64,000 nt of DNA, from the NCBI RefSeq assembly GCF_050269735.1, contig NZ_JBNNIX010000001.1:620001-684000 (forward strand), given 5' to 3'. The DNA is from Paenisporosarcina sp050269735 (GTDB taxonomy: Bacteria > Bacillota > Bacilli > Bacillales_A > Planococcaceae). The notes below the pieces were generated by a model. It did not search any database. It was not told the origin of the DNA and saw only the letters and a program-made list of their open reading frames with translations. Position 1 is the first letter of the stretch. The number at the start of each line of letters is the position of its first letter. A program made the translations under genes and the position numbers. This document shows positions 16,428 to 24,930 of this stretch, piece by piece.

Positions 16428-18091
16428 ACGCAGTAGAACAAGTTCAACAATCCATTAAAGAAGCGTTACAAAAAGCTATAATGAAAGCCGAATTAACTGA
16501 TTCGGAAGGAATGCCAGGCATTCATTTGGAATCTCCTCGCGACAAAACGAACGGTGATTATGCAACAAACATTGCGATGCAACTGACGAAGCTTGCTAAA
16601 AAACCACCACGTGCGATTGCGGAAGCGATTTTAGAAAACCTTGATACAACTGGCACAGTCATCGAGAAAATCGAAATTGCAGGTCCAGGATTCATAAACA
16701 TCTCAATTCGCAAAGATTACTTGGTGGACGTTGTGAAAGCTGTCTTGGAACAAGGTGCTGACTATGGCCGTTCAAACGCTGGTGCTGGTGAAAAAATTCA
16801 AGTGGAATTCGTATCAGCGAATCCAACGGGTGACTTGCATTTAGGTCATGCCCGTGGCGCATCTGTCGGTGATTCTTTATGTAACGTATTGGATTACGCA
16901 GGGTACGACGTGTCACGTGAGTACTATATCAATGATGCTGGGAATCAGATAAACAACTTAGCTTATTCTTTAGAAGCTCGTTATAAGCAAGCATTGGGTC
17001 AAGATACGGAAATGCCTGAAGATGGCTATCACGGTCAGGACATCATTGATATCGCAAAAGACATGGCAACTGAGCACGGAGACGCATTGCTTCAGAAAAC
17101 GGATGAAGAGCGTTTTGCCTTCTTCCGTTCACATGGACTTAAAGTGGAACTTGCGAAACTGCAACAAGACTTAGCAGATTTCCGTGTTAAATTTGACGAG
17201 TGGTATTCAGAAACTTCATTATACAAAAATGGCAAGATTGAGGTCGCTTTGGATAAATTGCGTGCAAACGGTCACGTATTTGAAGAAGAAGGCGCAACTT
17301 GGTTCCGTTCGACAACATTTGGCGACGACAAAGACCGCGTACTTATTAAAAACGACGGTTCATTTACGTACTTATTGCCTGACGTTGCTTACCACGAAGA
17401 CAAAATTGCACGCGGTTTTGATAAATTAATCAACATCTGGGGAGCAGACCACCATGGTTACATCCCACGTATGAAAGCGGCGATCCAAGCACTTGGGTAT
17501 AATCGCGATACACTTGAAGTTGGTATAATTCAAATGGTTCAATTGTACAAAGACGGCGAAAAAATGAAAATGAGCAAACGTACCGGTAAAGCCGTTACGA
17601 TGCGTGAACTAGTTGAAGAAGTGGGCCTAGATGCCGTTCGTTATTTCTTCGCGATGCGTTCTGCAGATTCACATATGGACTTTGACTTGGATTTAGCAGT
17701 TTCTCAATCCAACGAAAACCCAGTGTTTTACGCACAGTACGCACACGCGCGTATCAGCTCGATCCTACGTTCAGCTGAAGAACAAGGATTCATTGCATCA
17801 GACGCGCAATTGAACTTACTGCAAGCAGAAAAAGAAATCGATGTTCTGAAGAAAATGGGTAACTTCCCACAAGTCGTGGCCGATGCAGCTAAAATCCGCT
17901 CGCCACACCGTGTTGCGACGTACATCCAAGAACTTGCAGCAACATTCCATAGCTTCTACAATGCAGAAAAAGTATTGGACGCTTCAAACGAAGATATGAC
18001 CCGTGCACGTCTTGCATTGATCACAGCAGTCCGCACAACAATCGCCAATGCACTTCGCCTAATCGGCGTAAGCGCACCTGAAAAAATGTAA
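16424..18091 (+). CDS. argS: Arginine--tRNA ligase
   Basis: Class I aminoacyl-tRNA synthetase charging tRNA-Arg. The 555-residue protein has the ArgS-specific N-terminal domain (residues 1-110), the HIGH motif as HLGH in SANPTGDLHLGHARGA, WGADHHGYIPRMKAA, the KMSKS-type loop as KMSKRTGKAV (about residue 385) and the C-terminal DALR anticodon-binding domain with NPVFYAQYAHARI. Unlike many ArgS the KMSK is present. Start overlaps ywiB by 4 nt. A strong terminator follows. Confidence 0.97.
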   Translation: MNAVEQVQQSIKEALQKAIMKAELTDSEGMPGIHLESPRDKTNGDYATNIAMQLTKLAKKPPRAIAEAILENLDTTGTVIEKIEIAGPGFINISIRKDYLVDVVKAVLEQGADYGRSNAGAGEKIQVEFVSANPTGDLHLGHARGASVGDSLCNVLDYAGYDVSREYYINDAGNQINNLAYSLEARYKQALGQDTEMPEDGYHGQDIIDIAKDMATEHGDALLQKTDEERFAFFRSHGLKVELAKLQQDLADFRVKFDEWYSETSLYKNGKIEVALDKLRANGHVFEEEGATWFRSTTFGDDKDRVLIKNDGSFTYLLPDVAYHEDKIARGFDKLINIWGADHHGYIPRMKAAIQALGYNRDTLEVGIIQMVQLYKDGEKMKMSKRTGKAVTMRELVEEVGLDAVRYFFAMRSADSHMDFDLDLAVSQSNENPVFYAQYAHARISSILRSAEEQGFIASDAQLNLLQAEKEIDVLKKMGNFPQVVADAAKIRSPHRVATYIQELAATFHSFYNAEKVLDASNEDMTRARLALITAVRTTIANALRLIGVSAPEKM

Positions 18092-18104
18092 ACTACTATC
18101 TAAG

Positions 18105-18139
18105 CCATTTCACTGGAGGGTCAGTGAAATGGTTTTTTT
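18105..18139 (+). terminator. Terminator after argS
   Basis: The 11-bp perfect stem CCATTTCACTG/CAGTGAAATGG is followed by TTTTTTT. Confidence 0.9.
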
Positions 18140-18265
18140 ATAGTTGGCGAAATGTAAGTCAAGAAAACCCCACAGAAAAGTGCCAGTTGGTCCGCCAATT
18201 GGCACCATTTCAGCACTTAAAAACTGTAGCTCCGTGGTATTTTGGTAAAAGAAGAGTTGAATAGT

Positions 18266-18365
18266 GATTTAGTTGTACGTTTTGGAGTCTTCGTTGGACA
18301 TTATGACAATTTCGTTGGACGAAGGTGATGTTAGTTGGAAGATATGAGCTTTTTGTTGGAAATGG
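18266..18365. repeat. 21-bp-period array, core TTCGTTGGACA, copy 1
   Basis: Units at 18272 (degenerate GTTGTA), 18293, 18314, 18334 and 18355. The flanking 50-60 bp on the left recur about 247 bp further on, so the whole composite is duplicated. Confidence 0.75.
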
Positions 18366-18407
18366 AGAAAAAGCGCAAAGGCAGCACAAGCTTTTTGTCA
18401 CTAACAG

Positions 18408-18440
18408 AAAAGGCTACCGAGCGAAGCGAATAGCACCGAT
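18408..18440. repeat. Hairpin module of the array-associated element
   Basis: GGCTACCGAGCGAAGCGAATAGC: GCTA/TAGC stem enclosing CCGAGCGAAGCGAA, preceded by AAAA. It is nearly identical to the hairpins beside the arrays at 51250 and 52532. Confidence 0.65.
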
Positions 18441-18512
18441 CAAGGTTTTAAAAGCATTTAAATGGCCCACCAGCTGTGGCTTGGTGGTATTTTGGTAAGA
18501 GAAGTGAAAAGT

Positions 18513-18597
18513 CATTTTGTTGTACGTTTTAAAGACTTCGTTGGACATTATGACAATTTCGTTGGACAAATAGTGATTTTCGTTGGAAATGGGAGAA
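18513..18597. repeat. 21-bp-period array, core TTCGTTGGACA, copy 2
   Basis: Units at 18519 (degenerate GTTGTA), 18540, 18561 and 18582, all 21 bp apart. Confidence 0.75.
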
Positions 18598-18619
18598 GTG
18601 GCGAGGATCAAAAGATGCT

Positions 18620-18715
18620 TTTACAACGTGAACGTCGATTTTTCCTACGTCAACGGCGATAATTCCTACGTGAACGCCAATTTTTCCTACGTCAACCTCG
18701 ATTATTACAACCAAG
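18620..18715. repeat. 21-bp-period array, core TTCCTACGTCAAC
   Basis: ACG at 18626 (TTACAACG variant), 18647, 18668 and 18689, all 21 bp apart, then ATTATTACAACC. It abuts the previous array of a different family. Confidence 0.82.
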
Positions 18716-18752
18716 GCTCGATTTTCTCCTCTCCCCCCGGATGAACATCACT

Positions 18753-18812
18753 TTTCTTGATATTCACACGACATTTCTTGATATCCCCACGACTTCCCAC
18801 GATATCTGCAGT
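18753..18812. repeat. 21-bp-period array, core TTTCTTGATAT
   Basis: GATAT at 18759, 18780 and 18801, exactly 21 bp apart. With the neighbouring arrays it fills the gap between argS and the cobalamin riboswitch. Confidence 0.65.
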
Positions 18813-18867
18813 TTCTCATACAATCAAGCGTGCATGTCACTAACCAGCCCACCTCATAAAATCCCCC

Positions 18868-18895
18868 TCGACACAAAAGACAAATCATGTATAAT
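18868..18895 (+). promoter_or_regulatory. Promoter of the cobalamin salvage operon
   Basis: TCGACA, 16-bp spacer, perfect TATAAT; the start would be near 18902, just before the riboswitch. Confidence 0.65.
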
Positions 18896-18904
18896 GAAAA
18901 ATGA

Positions 18905-19197
18905 ATTACATAGCCCCAACACGAAGGTGCTCTGCTTCAATCGCAGAGTTAAAAGGGAAGTCGGTTCAAATCCGACGCGGTCCCGCCACTGTATGTGAGA
19001 GGAAAGCGCATTAAGTCACTGAAGCAAACATAGCTTTGGGAAGACGCGCTAACCACTGATCACAAGCCAGGAGACCTGCCTACGTGCGCAACACCCGCAA
19101 ACCTACGAGGATAGGAATGGTGTGAATCAGCTTACGCTTAACTAGCAAAGCCTTTATTCAACCAGCCATCTTCCGACTAAACGCGGAGGATTTTTTT
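18905..19197 (+). promoter_or_regulatory. Cobalamin (B12) riboswitch with terminator platform
   Basis: Shows the class features: an AAAAGGGAA block, GGTTCAAATCCGACGCGGTCCCGCCACTGTA-type core, a GAAGAC element and the B12 box AAGCCAGGAGACCTGCC (19064-19080). Downstream, TCTTCCG (19169-19175) pairs with CGGAGGA (19184-19190) before seven T residues, a Rho-independent terminator. Adenosylcobalamin binding should therefore stop transcription ahead of btuF, shutting the uptake and salvage operon when B12 is sufficient. Confidence 0.95.
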
Positions 19198-19233
19198 GTG
19201 TCAAAAACATTCACATCAAGGAGGAAATTAACA

Positions 19234-20202
19234 ATGAAGAAGATTTGGCAACTATGGCTCGCAACAGCACTTGTGGCGATCCTACTGACAGCATGTGGGC
19301 AGGAAGAAGCAAAACCTGCAGACGACGTAACACCAGAAACGGAAGAAGGGAAAGAGGCTTCGCAATTCCCGCTTACCCTCAAGGATGTCACAGATTCTGA
19401 AATTACTTTGGAAGAAGCACCAAAAGCAATCATTTCAATGATTCCAAGTAATACTGAAATTTTGTATGCACTTGGCTTAGAAGAACAAATAGTGGGCGTT
19501 TCTGATTACGATAACTACCCAGAAGAAGTAACATCAAAAGAAAAAATTGGTGGACAAGAATTCAATGTTGAAAAAATTATTTCTTTAAATCCAGATTTGG
19601 TACTTGCTCATGAATCAGGACTTGGTGTAGGTGATGCTGGAATTAAACAACTGCGTGACGCAGGGGTAAAGGTGTATGTTGTGAAAACTGCAGTAAGTTT
19701 TGATGAAGTTTATGACACGATGGCTACTATTGGCCAAGCGACAGGTAAGATTAAAGAAGCGGAAGAAATGGTCCAAACAATGAAGGAAGAAATTGCAACA
19801 ATACAAGAAAAGGCTTCAACCATTGAAACAAAGAAAAAAGTATTTGCGGAAGTATCTCCAGCTCCAGAAATTTTTACTACAGGAAATAACACGTTTATGA
19901 ACGAAATGATCGAGATGTTGAACGCGGAAAATATTGCATCAGATCAAGAAGGTTGGATCATGATGGACCCTGAAGAAATTGTAAAGCGTAATCCGGATGT
20001 AATATTAACAACTTACGGAAATTATGTACCAGATGCAACGGAGCAAGTTTTGAATCGTGAAGGTTTTGGTACAGTTACAGCTGTGAAAAACAAGGCAGTA
20101 ATAGATGTGGATGCTGATACGACAAGTCGTCAAGGTCCTCGTTTAACAGAAGGCTTATTAGAATTGGCAAAAGCAATTCATCCTGAGGTCTTCAGTGAAT
20201 AA
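19234..20202 (+). CDS. btuF: Cobalamin ABC transporter substrate-binding lipoprotein
   Basis: Captures cobalamin or cobinamide outside the membrane and delivers it to BtuCD. The 322-residue product has a lipoprotein signal peptide (MKKIWQLWLATALVAILLTAC, lipobox LTAC, Cys about residue 21), an acidic linker, then a class III periplasmic-binding domain (AIISMIPSNTEILYALGL; LVLAHESG; EVSPAPEIFTTGNNTFMNEMI). AAGGAGG precedes the ATG; the GTG 12 codons upstream lies against the terminator and is rejected. First gene of the riboswitch-controlled operon; equivalent to B. subtilis yvrC. Confidence 0.93.
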   Translation: MKKIWQLWLATALVAILLTACGQEEAKPADDVTPETEEGKEASQFPLTLKDVTDSEITLEEAPKAIISMIPSNTEILYALGLEEQIVGVSDYDNYPEEVTSKEKIGGQEFNVEKIISLNPDLVLAHESGLGVGDAGIKQLRDAGVKVYVVKTAVSFDEVYDTMATIGQATGKIKEAEEMVQTMKEEIATIQEKASTIETKKKVFAEVSPAPEIFTTGNNTFMNEMIEMLNAENIASDQEGWIMMDPEEIVKRNPDVILTTYGNYVPDATEQVLNREGFGTVTAVKNKAVIDVDADTTSRQGPRLTEGLLELAKAIHPEVFSE

Positions 20203-21190
20203 AACCTGGTTTGCCTATGTAGCTTCTGTATTCGTACTGATTGCTGCTATGCTGGTTGGGGTAACGGCTGGATCGGTTTCGATTCCTGTGCAAGTCTTGT
20301 GGAATCCTGACATGGATGAAGCTGCATCAAACATCCTTTGGAATATTCGCATACCTCGTGTTGTGCTAGCTGGTTTAGTTGGTGCCTCACTTGCTATAGC
20401 GGGAGCAGCTTTCCAAGGATTGTTGAAAAATCCATTAGCTGATCCATATACGTTAGGAGTGTCGTCCGGTGCCTCAGTTGGCGCCGTGGTGACACTCTTT
20501 TTCGGAATTTCTGTACCCTTTCTGGGCTTGTTCACATTGCCAGTTTTGAGTATGCTCGGCGCGTTTTTAACGATGGTTACTGTTATGAGTTTTGCCAAGC
20601 TCATTGACCGTGCTATGAAAATGGAAACGATCATACTCACAGGAATAATATTTAGTTCATTTTTGGGATCTGTCCTCTCCCTTATGATTTCACTTTCAGG
20701 TGAAGAACTTCGCCAAATTATTGGTTGGTTGCTTGGTAGTGTGTCGATGCGAGGTTGGCCATATGTCACAATGGCATTACCGTTTATGGCAATTGGTTTT
20801 TTACTATTATGGTTAAATAGACGAGAACTAAATGCACTAGTTTTTGGGGAGGAACGTGCCAAACATTTAGGTGTAAATGTGAAACATCGTAAAATGATGA
20901 TTTTAACAGGAGGTTCAATTTTAACTGGAGCTGCGGTAGCGGTTTCTGGAACTATTGGCTTTGTTGGTTTAGTCGTTCCACATATGACACGCATGTTGTG
21001 GGGGTCGGATAATCGACATGTATTACCCTTATCATTTATAAATGGCGCTACGTTACTCATTATTTGTGACTTGGTATCACGCACTATAATTTCACCATCT
21101 GAGCTGCCAATAGGAGTAATAACAGCCTTTATTGGTGCCCCAGTGTTTGCATTTATTTTTTGGAAACAACGACGAAAGGTGGGTGCGTAA
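20195..21190 (+). CDS. btuC: Cobalamin ABC transporter permease (FecCD family)
   Basis: Inner-membrane permease of the B12 importer. The 331-residue protein has about ten hydrophobic helices and the FecCD hallmarks RIPRVVLAGLVGASLAIAGAAFQGLLKNPLADPYTLGVSSGAS, GWLLGSV, FGEERAKHLGV and a late GFVGLVVPHMTR. The GTG start overlaps the end of btuF by 8 nt, indicating coupled translation, and btuD-cbiZ follows after 2 nt. No separate regulation is seen. Confidence 0.95.
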   Translation: MNKTWFAYVASVFVLIAAMLVGVTAGSVSIPVQVLWNPDMDEAASNILWNIRIPRVVLAGLVGASLAIAGAAFQGLLKNPLADPYTLGVSSGASVGAVVTLFFGISVPFLGLFTLPVLSMLGAFLTMVTVMSFAKLIDRAMKMETIILTGIIFSSFLGSVLSLMISLSGEELRQIIGWLLGSVSMRGWPYVTMALPFMAIGFLLLWLNRRELNALVFGEERAKHLGVNVKHRKMMILTGGSILTGAAVAVSGTIGFVGLVVPHMTRMLWGSDNRHVLPLSFINGATLLIICDLVSRTIISPSELPIGVITAFIGAPVFAFIFWKQRRKVGA

Positions 21191-21192
21191 AT

Positions 21193-22653
21193 ATGCTGAA
21201 AGTCAAAGGATTAACAGGTGGTTATCACGACGCACCTGTTGTAAAAGAAGTGTCTTTTCATGTTGTTAAAGGGGAAGTTCTAGGGATATTAGGTCCAAAT
21301 GGGAGTGGAAAGTCAACATTATTAAAAATCATTAGTGGTGTACTTCCTTTGAAAGCAGGTACGATTGAATTAGATGGCAAACCAGTTGAAACATATACTT
21401 CAAAAGAACTCGCTAAGCATATGGCTGTGTTACCTCAATTACACGGACATGCTTTTTCATATACTGTTCGAGACACGATTTCTCTTGGAAGGTACCCTCA
21501 TCAAAGTGGATTCTTTTCATCTTGGTCTGAGAACGATGAACAAGCAATTCAAGAAGCAATGCAGCTAACCGACGTGAAAATGTATGAGCATGTCTACCTC
21601 GATCAGCTATCTGGAGGAGAACAACAACGCGTTTTTGTGGCGCAAGCACTCGCACAGCAAGCAAAAGTGCTGCTTCTAGATGAGCCAACTAACCATTTAG
21701 ATATCGCACATCAACAGCAATTGTTAGACACGATTAGAATGCAAGCCACTAAAAATGGATTGACAATCATCTCAGTATTTCATGACATAAATTTAGCTTC
21801 CTTATATTGCGACCGGTTGTTATTAATGGAAGATGGCGAAGTGAAAATAAGTGATGAACCGCATGCTGTACTAAAACAAAAACAGTTAGAAAGTGTCTAC
21901 AAAGCTCGGATAAGAAGCCACCCACATCCGGAACAACCGAAACCACAAATTACATTATTGCCAAATTTGAGTGAATTTCAGGAAGAGCACATCATTAATA
22001 AAGACCATTTTTCAGTGTCGAATGAATCTGTGGTTTTGCAAACAAACTTCCCATTAAAAACAGTTTCATCAGCTGTAGTAAATGCGGGGTTCGGTTGGTT
22101 CCGTACGTTAGTAAATCGTCATGTGAAAGCTGATTACGAATGTGACGATAGCACAAAAGAGATGTTTGATTATTTACAAGCACAAGGATTTTCAACAACA
22201 GATACAGTGGGAATGATGACAGCTGTTCAAACGAAACATGTAGTCATTGAAGAGTATGATGGAACATTTGGATCCATTATCATTGCCGTTACAGCGGGCG
22301 TAGGAAATGCAGTGGATGTTTCAAAAGCATTTGAACGCGAAGATGAACCTTATGTAGGCACGATTAATACCTGGATAATTGTGAATGGGAAATTATCTGA
22401 CGAAGCATTCATACAAGCCATGATTACAGCGACAGAAGCAAAAACTAAAGCTCTTCAAAACGAAGATGTAAGAGACTCTTTAACAAATACACTTGCATCT
22501 GGAACAGGTACGGACAGTTTACTTGTAGCGGCCACTCAAAAAGGAGAACTTTTACCGTATGCTGGACCTATTACAGAGTTAGGGAAATGCATTGGGCGAG
22601 GCGTATTTGAGTGTACTACACTAGCTATCAAAAGCTACAAAGAAGCGAAATGA
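21193..22653 (+). CDS. btuD: Cobalamin ABC transporter ATPase fused to CbiZ amidohydrolase
   Basis: A two-domain protein of 486 residues. Residues 1-250 form an ABC ATPase: Walker A GPNGSGKST (34-42), signature LSGGEQQR (about 138), Walker B VLLLDEPTNHLD, H-loop VFHD. Residues about 285-486 are a CbiZ domain (NAGFGWFRTLVNRHV; GMMTAV; IIIAVTAGVGNAVD; GTGTDSLLVA). CbiZ removes the nucleotide loop side chain of adenosyl(pseudo)cobinamide to give adenosylcobyric acid. The same fusion is known from B. subtilis YvrA. Its TGA overlaps the ATG of the next small frame (ATGA). Confidence 0.94.
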   Translation: MLKVKGLTGGYHDAPVVKEVSFHVVKGEVLGILGPNGSGKSTLLKIISGVLPLKAGTIELDGKPVETYTSKELAKHMAVLPQLHGHAFSYTVRDTISLGRYPHQSGFFSSWSENDEQAIQEAMQLTDVKMYEHVYLDQLSGGEQQRVFVAQALAQQAKVLLLDEPTNHLDIAHQQQLLDTIRMQATKNGLTIISVFHDINLASLYCDRLLLMEDGEVKISDEPHAVLKQKQLESVYKARIRSHPHPEQPKPQITLLPNLSEFQEEHIINKDHFSVSNESVVLQTNFPLKTVSSAVVNAGFGWFRTLVNRHVKADYECDDSTKEMFDYLQAQGFSTTDTVGMMTAVQTKHVVIEEYDGTFGSIIIAVTAGVGNAVDVSKAFEREDEPYVGTINTWIIVNGKLSDEAFIQAMITATEAKTKALQNEDVRDSLTNTLASGTGTDSLLVAATQKGELLPYAGPITELGKCIGRGVFECTTLAIKSYKEAK

Positions 22654-22784
22654 AAGTAAGTATCTCTGCTCAAATTATTGCGCTTAGATTACATGGCAGC
22701 CATTGGTACAGAATTGGTATGAAGACCGCAGATGATATGGAAATCCTGAAAAAGGAGTTAACAGTATGGTTCGAGGGACGCTAA
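22650..22784 (+). pseudogene. Aminotransferase C-terminal remnant, probably cobD
   Basis: A 44-codon frame that starts at an ATG overlapping the btuD-cbiZ stop (ATGA) and ends inside cobU. Residues 14-40 (HGSHWYRIGMKTADDMEIL then KKELTVWF) resemble the final strand-helix of fold-type I aminotransferases such as threonine-phosphate decarboxylase CobD (the pattern G-x-Y-x-RI-x-(L/M)-(K/R)-(S/T) followed by EE/DD-N/M-x-x-L). I infer that an in-frame deletion removed most of cobD, and perhaps cbiB, which are often in this place in related operons. It could also be a translated leader peptide. Confidence 0.5.
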
Positions 22785-23332
22785 CATTTATCTCTGGCGG
22801 TGTACGAAGTGGAAAAACGGGTTTTGCTGAAGAATGGCTAATGAATCAATCTTGTTCACGACTAATCTATCTCGCGACGGGCGTTGCCAATGACAGTGAA
22901 ATGGAACAACGCATCAAACGCCATCAACAGGATCGAAAAGACTATAAAAACGACTGGCTGACGATTGAACAACCTCGTCAAATAGAAGAAATTCTGTCAT
23001 CTATCCAACCTGGCGATGGGGTTTTAATCGACTGCATCACTACGTGGTTAGCCAACGAACTGTACGAAGGATGGGCAATGGATGATCCATGTTTTAAACG
23101 TGAAAACTGCATGGAAGAAAAAGAGAGACGTTTCCATGAAACGATTTTTTCGTTGCTAAAGAACGGAACCACTTTAGTCGTCATCTCAAATGAAGTATTA
23201 GATGAGCCTTTGTCGAGAATTCCAGATGTAGTGCTCTATCAGCAATGGCTGGGAAGGCTCCACCAGTGGCTCGTCAAAGAAAGTGATTATGCATATGAAC
23301 TTACATATGGACTTGCAAAGAAGTGGAAGTAA
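22766..23332 (+). CDS. cobU: Adenosylcobinamide kinase / guanylyltransferase CobU
   Basis: Phosphorylates adenosylcobinamide and transfers GMP to give adenosylcobinamide-GDP, the substrate of CobS. The 188-residue product begins with the P-loop GGVRSGKT (residues 10-17), then LIYLATG, the RIKRHQQDR region that carries the guanylylated His in the family, VLIDCITTWLAN (Walker B-like) and VVISNEVLDEP. The family C-terminal stretch is less canonical (LYQQWLGRLHQWLVKESDYAYELTYGL). RBS AAAAGGAG precedes the ATG. Confidence 0.9.
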   Translation: MVRGTLTFISGGVRSGKTGFAEEWLMNQSCSRLIYLATGVANDSEMEQRIKRHQQDRKDYKNDWLTIEQPRQIEEILSSIQPGDGVLIDCITTWLANELYEGWAMDDPCFKRENCMEEKERRFHETIFSLLKNGTTLVVISNEVLDEPLSRIPDVVLYQQWLGRLHQWLVKESDYAYELTYGLAKKWK

Positions 23333-23344
23333 GGGGGAATACAT

Positions 23345-24178
23345 ATGAACGGTATCATGATACAAGGGACAGCTTCTAACGTCGGAAAGAGCATGATCTG
23401 TACAGCACTTTGCCGGTTATTTGCAAATGAGGGTTTTCATGTAGCTCCATTTAAATCTCAAAACATGTCGACCTTTTCTACAAAAATTGACAATGGTTTA
23501 GAAATCAGTACCGCTCAATTTGCACAGGCAGAAGCGGCAAAAGTTCAACCTCTTCCACAAATGAACCCTATTTTATTAAAGCCCTCTGGACATATGTCTT
23601 CTGAAGTATGGATGTTAGGTGAAAAAGTGGAGGAAATGTCCGGGACAGTGTATCGTGAATCTTTTTATGATCATGGTTTCACAGTTATCAAACAATCGCT
23701 TTTGTATGTGAGTGAGCACTATGATGTAGTTGTGTTAGAAGGAGCGGGAAGTCCAGTAGAAGTAAACTTAACAGACCGAGAACTTGTCAATATGAAAATT
23801 GCTGATTTAGCGGATGTGCCAGTATTGCTTGTTGCTGATATTGAACGTGGTGGAGTTTTTGCATCAATCGTTGGGACTTTGGAATTATTGTCTTCAAATC
23901 ATCGGAATCGAGTAAAGGGAATCATTATTAATAAATTTCGTGGAGATAAGGAATTGTTTCAGGAAGGAGTATCATTTATTGAGTCCTACACAGGAATTTC
24001 AGTTCTCGGAGTTATTCCATTTATGGATAACCACGAAATTGAAGAGGAAGATTCTTTTATTACTCAACACGATTCAATTGCAAACAAGTCTGGTGAAGAT
24101 AAATATGATGAATGGGCTCTTCATGTTGCATCCCATCTCAATTGGGAAAAAATAAAGAATATGGTGAAGCTACCATGA
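23345..24178 (+). CDS. cobQ: Cobyric acid synthase lacking its glutamine amidotransferase domain
   Basis: CobQ/CbiP normally amidates adenosylcobyrinic acid a,c-diamide using glutamine and is about 500 residues long; this one has 277. The N-terminal ATPase domain is intact: GTASNVGKS P-loop, FKSQNMS, NPILLKPSG, VVLEGAGSPVEVNL, DIERGGVFASIVGT and GVIPFM..EIEEEDS. After residue 243 the sequence jumps to YDEWALHVASHLNWEKIKNM, which resembles the extreme C-terminal helix of full-length CobQ. The class I GATase domain with its Cys-His-Glu triad is absent. No frameshift is evident, and cobS overlaps the stop, so this looks like an in-frame internal deletion. Confidence 0.85.
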   Translation: MNGIMIQGTASNVGKSMICTALCRLFANEGFHVAPFKSQNMSTFSTKIDNGLEISTAQFAQAEAAKVQPLPQMNPILLKPSGHMSSEVWMLGEKVEEMSGTVYRESFYDHGFTVIKQSLLYVSEHYDVVVLEGAGSPVEVNLTDRELVNMKIADLADVPVLLVADIERGGVFASIVGTLELLSSNHRNRVKGIIINKFRGDKELFQEGVSFIESYTGISVLGVIPFMDNHEIEEEDSFITQHDSIANKSGEDKYDEWALHVASHLNWEKIKNMVKLP

Positions 24179-24930
24179 TGCGCGGGGTATTGCTCGCGCT
24201 ACAATTTTTCACCATTATCCCAATTAATAAAGAACTGAATATGAATCGGGACTCAGTAACGATGATGTTTGCCACTCTCCCTTGGATAGGGGGAGCATTC
24301 GGACTGATCACTTCCATTGTTTGGTTGTACCTGGATGCAAGTCCTCTTTTTATAGCATTTACCATCGTGTTAATCGGTATTGTTCTGTCAGGTGGACTAC
24401 ATCTAGATGGATTTGCTGATACGAGTGATGCCTTTTTTTCTTATCGTAACAAAGATAAACGTCATGAAATATTAGAAGATCCACGGATCGGTGCTTTTGG
24501 GACTATGGCTTTACTATTTCTTATTGTGGGGAAAATTGTTTTGCTTGCAGAAATAATTACACAAAACGGCATGAAGTGGGAGTGGTTAGTGGTTATCTCG
24601 TTTTTAGCGAGAGCAGGAATGGTTTACTACTTTCTCATAACACCTCAAGCAAAGGATAAAGGATTGGCAGCGTTCTTTAAAAAACGCTACGACCATAGAA
24701 TGTTACTCACAGCAACACTCGTTTCAATTGCTATAGGCCTTGGGTTTATCGGTATTATTGGAGTAGATATGTTATTTGCAGTCACCACACTGCTTGCTCT
24801 TTTTATTTGTGCACATGCATATAAACGTTGGACAAAAAAACATTTCGGGGGAGTCACGGGAGATGTCTCAGGTGCTTTCGTTGAAGGGATGGAAGTGATA
24901 TTATGGCTGTTGATTTTCGTCTTACTTTAA
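24175..24930 (+). CDS. cobS: Adenosylcobinamide-GDP ribazoletransferase CobS
   Basis: Membrane enzyme that joins adenosylcobinamide-GDP with alpha-ribazole (or its phosphate) to complete the cobamide. The 251-residue protein has five to six TM helices with the conserved GGLHLDGFADTSDAFFS and EDPRIGAFGTMAL blocks (residues about 75-110) and the late HFGGVTGDVSGAFVEGMEV. The start codon overlaps the cobQ stop (ATGATG, no strong RBS), implying coupled translation. The next gene begins within its 3' end. Confidence 0.94.
   Translation: MMRGVLLALQFFTIIPINKELNMNRDSVTMMFATLPWIGGAFGLITSIVWLYLDASPLFIAFTIVLIGIVLSGGLHLDGFADTSDAFFSYRNKDKRHEILEDPRIGAFGTMALLFLIVGKIVLLAEIITQNGMKWEWLVVISFLARAGMVYYFLITPQAKDKGLAAFFKKRYDHRMLLTATLVSIAIGLGFIGIIGVDMLFAVTTLLALFICAHAYKRWTKKHFGGVTGDVSGAFVEGMEVILWLLIFVLL

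Noticed and set aside
18905..19083. tRNA-like sequence GGTTCAAATCCGAC
   Set aside because: The GGTTCAAATCC block resembles a T-arm, but here it is part of the conserved cobalamin riboswitch core; no acceptor stem or anticodon arm fits.
20215..21084. Long minus-strand open frame (289 codons)
   Set aside because: It is antisense to btuC, with no ribosome-binding site and no recognisable domain; the plus strand encodes a clear permease.
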